Assembly (NCBI GenBank): GCA_037951105.1
Contig: JBAMJV010008414.1
Coordinates: 62,001 to 126,000, forward strand
Reading direction: 5' to 3'
Source of the DNA: Echinarachnius parma
Lineage: Eukaryota; Echinodermata; Echinoidea; Clypeasteroida; Echinarachniidae
Length of the DNA: 64,000 nucleotides
The notes under the pieces were generated by a model. That model did not search any database. It was not told the DNA's origin and saw only the letters and a list, made by a program, of their open reading frames with translations. Shown here one piece after another: positions 12,217-24,200 of the stretch. The position numbers and the translations under genes are program-made. Positions within the stretch are counted from its first letter, which is position 1, and each line of letters starts with the position of its first letter.

Positions 12217-15200
12217 GTACCTTTGGCTTTGCATTTTGTTGACCTTTTAACATTTACAGTTTAACCTGTTTTCAAATGTTTTGGGTCAATATTATTATTA
12301 ATCTGAAATATATATTAAAAAGAAAAGTTACAAAAATTATCTGTCTGTTTTATAAGTTTTAGATTTCTATGTTTGATGATACATTGAGCTGCGGCAGTAC
12401 TGTCAGGAGAGGGCTGGAGTTTGTCTACCGTAGCTACACCAGTAACGGATCACTTTTTGGTGGATACAATTTCTTGCTAAGACAAAATATTTTTTATGGA
12501 CTATCATACATCGTTGGAAAGCTAAAATGGTGCAGATTACGAATATTGTCAATTCAAACTCATTCCGTCACTAATAAGCAAATCACTGCGCGTTTTACGA
12601 ACCCCTAACGCTGCACCAGTAACGGATCACCACTACACCACATCTACAATGTATTGTAACGAAAATCGAAATTCATTATTTGTGCCGTTTTGCTAACATG
12701 AAAATGTACATATGGGACTGGTGAAATACTTAGTCACCGTCAATGTCCCGTTATATTTTTGACGTTAATATCACTTTAAAAATTGCTTTAATAGCGAGTG
12801 ATACTCACAATTGGGTGAATTTAAATGTTCTTTACGGTAAAAGCAGTGTAGATTCAGAAATATCCTTTGTAAGAAGGAATCATACTTGTTTTTCCGGCAT
12901 AACGTCACCCATTCTCGCACACTTGATAGGTTTTTAAATAGATAATACATGTCATGAATATTCATATTGGCGTTTGCATATGCGCACTTTCGACCAATCA
13001 GTTACTTTGTTTTGGGCGTGGAAGTGTTAGTGCGCATGTGCGGTAGTATAAATAGAGGCCTAAACGGGTTTCCCATTTTAACTCGTTCGATTTCTTGAGG
13101 AGAGGAAACATACGCTATACCTGTATACTGAAGCATTCGCCGTATTCATTTTGAACACTTTTTGGATTCCTACATTGTGAAACCAGGTAAACACAATATT
13201 TTTAGCCTTCATTTTTAGAATCGATTACGGATTTATTTCTATTATTTTAGGAAATTGAATGTTATATTTTTGGTCTAAAAGTCACATTAATCAATTTATT
13301 ATGTCTTTTATCTTTTATTATAAAGAGATTACACTATAACTTTTCGATTGAAATTATGCTTAATTTTGGAAATGTTCAATTGTGGCTACGCATCGAGACT
13401 ATCCCGGAAATGGGAAGGCCCGATTGTTTTATGAATGGATGCGTAAAATCAGCTGTTACTATAAATTTATGATCGATTATCATTTGCATTACTTGTATGT
13501 TTTTATTTTTGTTTGCCCTGACATTGAAGGTGAATTGTTATAAAATCTGCAACAAATATTTTTATTATTGTGAATGAATTGATGAAGTCTACTCTTGTTC
13601 AATTATCGACATACACCTTTTTGTGTGTTCATATTTGACATGCATGTTGAAAGTGGAAAATACTTATAAGATACATATGTCCAAATTGAATTTGAAATAG
13701 TATGAATTTATGAGCTCTTTTCATAACTCTTATTTTTATTAGTGAATTGCTTCAATTGCATAATTCGAATTGTTCATTTTTGAGCGGTCCAAATATGAAC
13801 CGTCCATTTCTGAACGTCCAGATCTGAACCGTCCAATTCTGAGCGGTCTAAATATTAACTGTTCATGATTGAATTTATTGGACTTTGCTTATATAATGTC
13901 AGTGGGCATTATAAATATATGCTCCAATTAAAATAACCAAATTAATTAGCTCTTTCCTCAATTCTTATTTTTTATTATTGAATTGCTTCCATTGTATATT
14001 TTGGAACGTCCATTTCTGAACGTCCAGATCTGAACCGTCCAATTCTGAGCGGTCCAGATCTGAACCGTCCATTTCTGAACGTCCAGATCTGAACCGTCCA
14101 ATTCTGAGCGGTCCAGATCTGAACCGTCCAAATATCAACTGTCCATATTTAAATTTATTGGATTTGCTTATTTTATATAAGTGGACATTATAAATACATG
14201 TTCCAATTAAAATAACTAAATTAATTAGCTCTTTTCCCAATTCTTATTTTTATTATTGAATTGTATATTGTGTGAACATGAATTTTTGATGTGTTTGCTG
14301 ACTTTGATCCGAAGTATGAATTATTCATTATTCTTTTGGAATTTGTCTATTCTCGTTTTCAGAAACATGAATGTTTGGAAAGAGAGGCTGCGAGCCTCAG
14401 TTACTTAATTTAAATGTCACCATAACCTAAGAATTAAATAATTGATTATCATCAATTATTATTGTGTGAATATTGTGTAAATACCTGCAATCTGTTAAAT
14501 AATTGATTTATTAATTGATTATGATAAATTATTATTGTATAAATATGAGGATGTAATTAGTTAAATAATTGATACCATTTGAACGAAATAATTGATTTCT
14601 CAATTATTTCAATCAATTCTTCTTGTAAATTATTATATAAATATTAGTGGTCATTAATTAATTTATTGTCTATTGTATAGTAGACATTGTATTTTTACTA
14701 AGACCTTTTTGTCTAATGACTCTTGGTTGCATGTAATTCTAGACTCTTGGAACTAGTTTGCAACTATAAGTGTCGGGACAATAGGCCTACTTCGAATTTC
14801 ACAGCTTTAAACTGCTCTTATATACATTTAAGCAAACATAAATAACTGTAACTAAGAGACATGAAATATTAGGTAGTAAGCTGTATTTTATTAATAAATA
14901 ACTTTAAACTTTAACATTCATGTACTTGTAGATTAAAATAGCCAGAGGATAGAGAATTTACAACGCTTATTGCTCGAAATCTATACAGTCAGTAAGGGAC
15001 GAGACTAAGGTTTACCTTAGATCTTAGATTGTGACATTAACTAATCTTGAACCGTGGTTGTTAGGAGTTCATAGAAACTTGATGCTTTCAATCCACATAG
15101 AATGTTGGTATTAGTGTTCAGGCATACACTAAAAGAATACTTGTGTATGACCTTAAAAGAGCTAGGGGTGGCTAGGCCAGATGGGAAAATCCCGGTGAGA

Positions 15201-18200
15201 GGTATGATACCAATGGATAAGGTATGGGAATGACTGCTGGACAGTCAAGAATAGGATAGTTATTGTTCGTTGGCAAGAAAAGGTGCCATCCATGTTGGTC
15301 TGATTTACGTATAAAGCATCAACCGGTGAGCAGATTTCAATTAGGAGCATGTCGCCTTAGTGCTGATATTCAGTGCTTTATTTATTACTTATATTAAGTA
15401 CACAAGCGTGTGAGCGAGTAACTCTCTATCTCTCAAATAAAATAAGTTATAGAATAATTTATAAATGTAGAACATAAACATAAACTCGTAACTTGTAAGA
15501 TATTTCAAGCGTATAAGAGCATCCAGATCTTAATAATTTCTTACGTTCAGGATTGAACAGTTTTATACGTCCGAAAACGGACGGTCTTATTGGTAAGAAT
15601 TGGAGCTCAGAACTTTGAGGTTTTCTATATATTCAAAGTCGTAGCGTAATATTACATTTATCTTATCTTATGAATACCTGTATACTCATGTGGCACTATT
15701 CATACAAATTATAAACAAATTTGTTCCTTTCTTTTGACTCAAATTGGAGTACTGTAAATAAATTAATTTGTTATTCATTGTTACATTTAACAATTCTGAC
15801 TCGGTATCGATTTATTCAACTAGTCTGGTGACACACACATTAGTTAGTTGTAATTATATAATTGATGTATGTTGTTTGCATTTGGTTTGTTGAGTGGAAC
15901 ACTTGAATGACTTGTTGAGATGCGGTCATTAACGATGTATGGATGATGCTGAAGAATGTAGGAATATTAGTAGTAGATTTAGTAAGTTAAGGTTTGCCAC
16001 GTTCATTGTTTGTGAACATCCACTCCATTGAAATTGACGCTCGTTATAGATAACCACGCTACGATTGGGGAACCATAATGGAAATGATAGGAAGATAGAG
16101 GTGAATTCTTATGCATTGTTGATGTCTGATTCTGAGCTTGTATAGAGTGTGTGACATAATGCGTGTGGCCAGATGCAACGTGTACGGAATGCATGCTATG
16201 CAAGTGCCTGTATTACATGTATGTATGCCGTGTGATTACGATTGGATAGCGAAACCTAGAGTTAGTGTCCCTTATTGCGCTTATATTGATAGTTATGTGG
16301 AAGGATAATTAGGATAAAGTCACTCACCCATATTCCCGAAGTAGTTGAATCTACCTGGTGTAGTTGACATGTTGATAAACGAGTAGAAGGCTCGTCTTTT
16401 GTAGATGAAATCAGGACACTTCCATTCCGTCGTACAGGTTATTTGCGGCACATTGCAGGTCACGTGTTATTTGTTTATATTTATACGGCCAATAGGAAGT
16501 CGGCTTATATACAGAGTTCGTATAAGGAATCAGAGGCTATTTATAGATCCTTCTTGGATTGTATTCTAAATACTTAGTTGCATTTAGATAGGGTTGGTAA
16601 TCCCCTTAATTTACCTGGTGGCAGCGTTTACTATTGTTGGTTATGATTAAGGTTCCCTCTTCTTTTGTATCTCAAATAAAGCTATGAGAAATATCGATTA
16701 TGACCCGAGCCCCATTCTCGTTACATTGGTGCGCAGCGGTGGGATTGAAGTGGCAAACCTATTTTTGTTATATTTTGATAGATGTGGCAAACTAATTAAT
16801 TGTTGTAACTCTTGTTAATTATTTTTAAAGTCTTCACTGTTGATCAAAATTATTTATCCTAGCAGTGATGAGTAGAGTTGTATGTAGCTAACTGGTTATT
16901 TTACTAAATGCAGTAAATTGGAATACAGAATATTAATTCTGTGATTCCCAAGTGTGTTTCACCAGACAGTGTCGGTTTTATGAACAAAGTGCACATGAGT
17001 TTACATTAGTATGACAATTAGATGTCATACCCGTAATAATAATTAGTAGTGAGCAAAATATTGCTCTACACTTACATTGTAAAGGTTATGGTGACATATA
17101 AACAAAATATATATATATATTAAATAATAATATATAAGTTATATATTATATAAAGGAAAAGAAAAGAATATAGTTCTTAAATGAAACAAACTCCAAATTA
17201 ATACATTTTAGAGAGTTTGTGAGATGGAGAGTGAGAGCCATATTCAGGAGCAGTCTGGGGCTGGAGATCAGCAGGATGCTGATGATGTGCAGAGACGTTG
17301 GGTAATTGACGGGCACGACCCGGAGATAGCCGTACCCATGGCCAGCTTTGGCGATGCAATCCCTCACGAGAGACGGGAAATCTACACTCCACATCAGTTT
17401 CGTGGCAACCCTGCCTACGAAAACAGCAACCGGTCCACAGAGCCAATGAGACGACAGCGCATGGTTCATGGGAAAGATGTTCTACCGGACAAATTTGCCG
17501 GAAAGATTCCGTGGTTGGACTACAAAATGCATTTTGAAGTGTGCATGAGAATTAACAATTGGAGCGACATTGAGGCTGGACAGTTTCTAGCCACACGTCT
17601 ACAAGGACCAGCGATGAAGGTCCTGAACAACATTCCAATTGGTCGCGAGATCACCTACACGGAGCTCATTCATCATCTTGGACGAAGATTTGGCCCCGGA
17701 GAGCAGGCTGAAAATTTCTTATACGAGCTGCGCATGAGACGTCGACAGCAAAGGGAATCCTTACAAGAGCTCGGACAGTCAATCCGCGATTTGACGTGCT
17801 TGGCGTATCCCGAACTTGGTTCGGATGTTCGGGAACGATTGGCACGAGGCCACTTCTCTGATGCAATCGATGATCCGGAAATCAGGGCTGGAATCTTCCG
17901 TGTACAACCATCGACACTTGATGATGCTATTAGGGCTGGACTAATGACAGAATCCTTCATCAAAGCAGAACGGGCTCGGGAACGAATTCGGCCGTCACGT
18001 CAGGTTCGATCCATTGAAGGCAAAGTGGAACCAGTAGCAGTACCTATGGACGAGAAAACAAGAAGAGAAATTGATGAGATTAAGGCTAGTGTCAGTCAGC
18101 TCGTGAACATGATGAAGGACATGAACACTAATGCTTACACTAATGGTAGACAAGGAGTGACGTGCTACAACTGCAAGGAAAGCGGTCACATATCAAGGAA

Positions 18201-21200
18201 CTGCCCAAAACCATCCCAGGGAAACGACCGCAGATCGTTCCAGGGAAACGATCGCAGACCATCCCAATGGATCGAGGGGCGGTCAGGCAAGAGAGGTCCA
18301 CAAGTTTAGATTCGGTATGTACCATCAGGGAGGCTCGAAGGGGAATGTTTGTTACTTCTACGATTGAAGACACCAAAGTCAGAATGCTCATCGATACTGG
18401 GGCAATGATAACTATTTTGTCCACTACCATTTACCAGAACATGAAATCAAGGACTAGAAGTGAACTACGAGAGGCGAATATCCGACTCAGACAAGCTGAC
18501 GGAGCACCAATACAAGTGTTGGGCATAGCTACTCTGAATATGACGATTGGAAGCACAAAACACCCAACCAATTTTATCATCGCTGAAATATTGCAAGATG
18601 GTATTCTTGGAATGGATGTTCTGCTGGATGCTGGAAGTACTATCAATTGCGATAATCTGGAACTAAACTTCAACGGAGAACTCATTCCATGCACAGACTC
18701 TGATGGCAAGGCCTTCAATCCTAGTCAAGCTGACGTCGCAACTCTAGTGGAAGTACCTGAACATTTGAATGACCTACTTCAACGATCGAACTCTGGTATT
18801 GATGACGATGCTCATCTAAAAATTGCAACGCTTCTCTCAAGGTACAGTGATACGTTTTCCAAAGGTGACCATGACATTGGGCGAACAGAAAAAGTAAAAC
18901 ACAGTATTCATACAACCTGTCCAGCTCCTATTCGTCAACACCCAAGACGCCACCCTATCGGCCAAAGAGAAGAAATCGAGACCCAAGTGAAAGATATGCT
19001 CGATCGTGGAATCGTCATTCCATCTACCAGCCCATGGTGTTCACCCGTTGTGCTAGCAAATAAGAAGGACGGCTCAAAACGATTTTGCATAGACTACCGC
19101 GTCCTTAATGGCCACACTGTAAAGGATTCGTTTCCCTTACCCAGAATCGACGAGTCAATCGACGCACTCAGCGGAGCAAAGTATTTCTGCACGTTGGATC
19201 TCGCTGCTGGGTACTGGCAGGTTCCTCTCGATGACGCCAAACTGAAGTCCGCTTTCATAGTCCCTGGAGGTTTGTTTCAGTTCGAAGTAATGCCGTTCGG
19301 GTTGTGCAACGCCCCCTCTACGTTTGAGAGGTTGATGGAGTCAACATTAGCTGGCCTGCAATGGAAAATCCTAGTGATCTACCTAGATGACGTCATCGTC
19401 TATGGTCCAACTGTAGACGAAACACTGGCCAGGCTAGAACTCGTTTTCCAACGTCTACAAGGGGCAAAGCTGAAACTGAAACCCAAGAAGTGCCACCTGT
19501 TTCGGAAAGAGGTTCTCTACCTAGGACATGTCGTCTCTGAACAAGGTGTGCACACTGACCCAGCGAAAATTGAAACAGTGAAAACGTGGCCTACCCCAAA
19601 GTCACAGACGGAAGTAAGGAGTTTTCTCGGACTTGCTTCGTACTACCGCAGGTACATTAAGAAATTTTCCGATGTTGCAAAACCCCTCACCGCTCTAACA
19701 GAGAAAGATCGCCCATTCGAATGGACGCCAGCATGTGAACAAGCATTCCAACTACTCAAAGACAAATTGATGACGGCGCCGATCCTTGCTTATCCTCAAA
19801 TAGGTCAACAATTCATACTCGATACCGATGCTAGCAATTTCGGTATCGGAGCTGTGCTATCCCAGGAACAAGAAGGCAACGAACGAGTGATTGCATATGC
19901 CAGCCGCACTCTGAGCAAGCCTGAGCAGAATTACTGCGTCACCAGACGGGAGCTGCTTGCTATCGTGCAATTCCTGAAACACTTCCGCCATTACTTGTAT
20001 GGTCAAGATGTACTAGTGAGGACTGACCATGGAGCCTTGAGGTGGCTCATGAACTTCAAAGACCCAGAGGGGCAATTGGCAAGGTGGTTAGAAGTTGTTA
20101 GCCAATATCGACTTACCTTACAACACCGTGCCGGCAGAATCCACATGAATGCTGATGGTCTGTCTCGACGTCCCTGCACACAATGTGGTCGCGCCGATGA
20201 CATCTGCAAAGGAAAGCAGTAAAAGACAAGAAAAATGAAATTAGACATTTGAATTCAGAGATATTTTTGTTCTTATTGATCTTTGTTTATTTTTGTACAG
20301 ACTCTTGTAATGAAGTAACTATGGCAGAAATTCAACAGTCCTATAATGAGACTGAACTGGAAGCCCGAATCGCGGCAATGAGTCTGTCAACTAATCATAC
20401 TTGTGCTGAAATACGTAGAGCACAACTATTGGATAATGATGTCAAGCCTATTCTGCAATGGAAGGAAAATTCTGGAAGGAAGCCGGACTGGAAAGACATA
20501 TCGATGTATTCATCAGCTACTAAAACGTACTGGGTAAATTGGAATCTTCTGGAAATTAAAGACGGTGTACTCATGAGAAGATGGGAATCGAATGACGGAA
20601 GAGAATCAACCTGGAAAATAGTCCTACCCAAGCTATTGCGGTCTGATGTGCTAACGGAATTACATGACTCAAAGGTATCGAGTCATCTCGGAGTAAACAA
20701 AATGCTGAATAAGGTGCAACAGCGATACTACTGGGTTGGGCTAGCAGCTGATGTTCGTTCTTGGGTTAGAAAATGCACCGTCTGCCAGCAAGCAAAGAAC
20801 CCACCTAAGAAATCCAGAGCACCCCTTCAACGTTACAGAGTTGGAGCTCCACTAGAGAGAGTGGCAATGGATATTATGGGACCACTACCTGTCACTGATA
20901 GAGGGAACCGCTACATATTGGTGGTCGGCGACTACTTCACTAAGTGGGTGGAATCTTATGCTATCCCAGACCAGGAGGCTGAGACTGTAGCTAGAGTTTT
21001 TGTGGAGGAATTTATCTCCAGATATGGCATACCAAGCGAAGTCCACAGCGACCAAGGTCGGAACTTCGAATCCAATCTGATGGCAGAGATTTGCAGACTC
21101 CTAGGAATAAAGAAGACTCGAACGTGTCCTCTACATCCACAGAGTGATGGCTACATAGAAAGATTTAATCGTACCTTAATTGGTATGATGAAAACACTTC

Positions 21201-24200
21201 TCGATCCATCACGCAACCAGAAGGACTGGGATGAACAGATACCCTATGCCATGCTTGCATACAGATCCTCGGTTCAAGAATCAAGTGGAGAATCACCCGC
21301 CATGATGATGCTTGGTCGCGAACTCAAACTTCCAGTAGACGCTCTTGTAGAAACTCCAGAACCTGGGGAGGAAGAAATTGAAAACAAAGATTATGCGGAG
21401 GAACTGCGTGAGCGACTTAACAAGGCATACGATCGTGCAAGGAACAAAATGAAACTATCCTGTGATCATCAGGCCAAGATGTATGACAGAAATACATTGC
21501 TCACTGCTCATGAAATTGGCGACTGGGTGTGGTTGTATGTAACAGAGAGGAAACGTGGTGTCTGCCCTAAACTGGTTATGAAGTGGACTGGCCCCTATTT
21601 GGTGACTACTAAGTTGTCTGATGTGGTATACCGCATTCAGAGAAGTGAGAGGGTCAAACCAAAGGTGGTACACATAGATAGGCTGAAGAAATACAATGGT
21701 CCGGAACTAGAATCATGGCTAAGACGTACCGTCCCCCGACGTAATAGATCTGTGCCCAACAGATATCGAGACTAACGCCCAGGCCAATATTTTGTTTTCT
21801 TTTCTCTCCAGAACATGATGTTTCTCTGTGACACATGCCGCGCTGGCTTTACCGCCAGATCAGCGTTGAACCGGCATGTACAGACTGTACATGCCACACC
21901 CCTCACAATGAAGTGTGAACACTGTACTTTTGAACATCGGACCACAACCAGTCTCAAGAGACATTATAGACTCAAACACAAGCTCCCAGCCGAGGATGTA
22001 AAGGCGATCTCGTTTTCCCCAGCATCAGTGGCATACCTGGAATTAGAGAAGGAGGAGCGCGCAGCCGAAATGAAGGAGCCGACCCTAACTGGCGAGGAAC
22101 TTGCCGTAAGAAATAGAGAAGTGGAGAAGGAAGAGCGAAAGAAGGAGAAGACGAAGAAGAAGGCAGAGCGAAAGAAGGAGAAGACGGTGAAGAAGGCGAA
22201 CAAGGAATCAACAACCCAGCTCGATCGACCCCCGATTAAGGTGATTTTCAGTCCATTAAAGGCCTTGGAGGCAGAACTTGCGCTATCAACAGATGAGGAG
22301 GAATTGGATTATCAAGAATCGTTACCAGAAATAGTTCTGGTGAAGGAGGTACCACGCATAAAGCGACCGATCAGGCCGCTGAAGCGAAAATTTGAGGAGG
22401 AAACGAAGAGCGAGATGGAGATCAACATACGCAAGGTCGTCGAGGAGGAAACAAAGAGCGAGATGGAGATCAACACACGCAAGGTCGTCGAGGAGGAAAC
22501 GAATAGCGAGATAGAGATAGACACACGTAAGGTCGTCAAGGAGGAAGACGAGGAGTATGTCACGATTACCCTTCGCCAACCAAAGTTTGGCCGTGTGCGT
22601 CTCCGCACGATTACCGTCATCACGGAACATTTTTTCCATGTACATGGAGTGGAGAAGCGGGCGGGTGTGGAGACGCGCACCGCGTATTTCGAGCAAGACG
22701 AGGCGGGGTCCAGTGAAGAATAAGTGTTAATTTAAAGAATTTTTTTTGTATATACATGGACGATTAATTTTAATTGATGAAGGAAACATATATGGACTTC
22801 CTCAATCAATAACATTTAAATATGAACATTATACCAGTCGATTGAACTTATTTGACTGTATTTGAACATTCGCGTTATTGTAGTTGTGGACTGTATTTAA
22901 AAAAAAAAAAAAAAAAAAACATTAGTCTTGAGATTATTACCTTGACTTGCATAAAACGATCCTCAACAGCATCAGTTCTTGGATGCACAGCAACGACAGG
23001 CGAAGTCTGCATATTCCTTTGGAGAGGAAAAACAGGAAAGATTTATTAACTTCAATCAATAACATTTAGTTATGCTTGAGAAGAAGTTACAAAATACATT
23101 TCAATGCGAGAACTTTATTGCTTACAATGGAGCAGGAGTCAATTGACTGTTTAAGACCATGAACATTTATGTAATGAATTGGTTATTTTCAAATGTTTAT
23201 AAAATGTGAGAAATATTATTCAGCATTGTCCATATGTGATTTTCTGTTATATTGCTATCTTTGCTGGGACAGCAATTTTTTAAAGGAGGGGGCAGTGTAA
23301 CGAAAATCGAAATTCATTATTTGTGCCGTTTTGCTAACATGAAAATGTACATATGGGACTGGTGAAATACTTAGTCACCGTCAATGTCCCGTTATATTTT
23401 TGACGTTAATATCACTTTAAAAATTGCTTTAATAGCGAGTGATACTCACAATTGGGTGAATTTAAATGTTCTTTACGGTAAAAGCAGTGTAGATTCAGAA
23501 ATATCCTTTGTAAGAAGGAATCATACTTGTTTTTCCGGCATAACGTCACCCATTCTCGCACACTTGATAGGTTTTTAAATAGATAATACATGTCATGAAT
23601 ATTCATATTGGCGTTTGCATATGCGCACTTTCGACCAATCAGTTACTTTGTTTTGGGCGTGGAAGTGTTAGTGCGCATGTGCGGTAGTATAAATAGAGGC
23701 CTAAACGGGTTTCCCATTTTAACTCGTTCGATTTCTTGAGGAGAGGAAACATACGCTATACCTGTATACTGAAGCATTCGCCGTATTCATTTTGAACACT
23801 TTTTGGATTCCTACATTGTGAAACCAGGTAAACACAATATTTTTAGCCTTCATTTTTAGAATCGATTACGGATTTATTTCTATTATTTTAGGAAATTGAA
23901 TGTTATATTTTTGGTCTAAAAGTCACATTAATCAATTTATTATGTCTTTTATCTTTTATTATAAAGAGATTACACTATAACTTTTCGATTGAAATTATGC
24001 TTAATTTTGGAAATGTTCAATTGTGGCTACGCATCGAGACTATCCCGGAAATGGGAAGGCCCGATTGTTTTATGAATGGATGCGTAAAATCAGCTGTTAC
24101 TATAAATTTATGATCGATTATCATTTGCATTACTTGTATGTTTTTATTTTTGTTTGCCCTGACATTGAAGGTGAATTGTTATAAAATCTGCAACAAATAT

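Larger units (their letters stand above)
12655..16725 (+). repeat. 5' LTR (4071 bp)
   Basis: It starts TGTAACGAAAATCG and ends CATTCTCGTTACA; TGTAAC/GTTACA is a short terminal inverted repeat. It contains an upstream promoter-like block (12970-13080), a consensus splice donor (13186), two iteron arrays (13783-14150), a second promoter-like block (16480-16515) and AATAAA at 16675. At 4 kb it is much longer than most Gypsy LTRs. Minus-strand open frames at 13965-14240, 15162-15350 and 16003-16203 are duplicated in both LTRs and show no domain. Confidence 0.97.

Noticed and set aside
13965..14240. 91-codon minus-strand frame (repeated at 24606-24881) with GRFRSG and [10 protein letters not shown] runs
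   Set aside because: It is the translation of the iteron array; no conserved domain.
16003..16203. 66-codon minus-strand LTR frame
   Set aside because: Identical in both LTRs only because the LTRs are identical; no domain or start context.
20249..20320. Integrase N-terminus starting at the TTG at 20249
   Set aside because: TTG is not a normal animal start. The hydrophobic-looking residues are encoded by the T-rich splice-acceptor tract, so this is probably not a signal peptide.
22312..22696. 122- and 124-codon minus-strand frames over the zinc-finger ORF
   Set aside because: Shadows of its internal repeats; the + strand frame has zinc fingers, a start and an acceptor.
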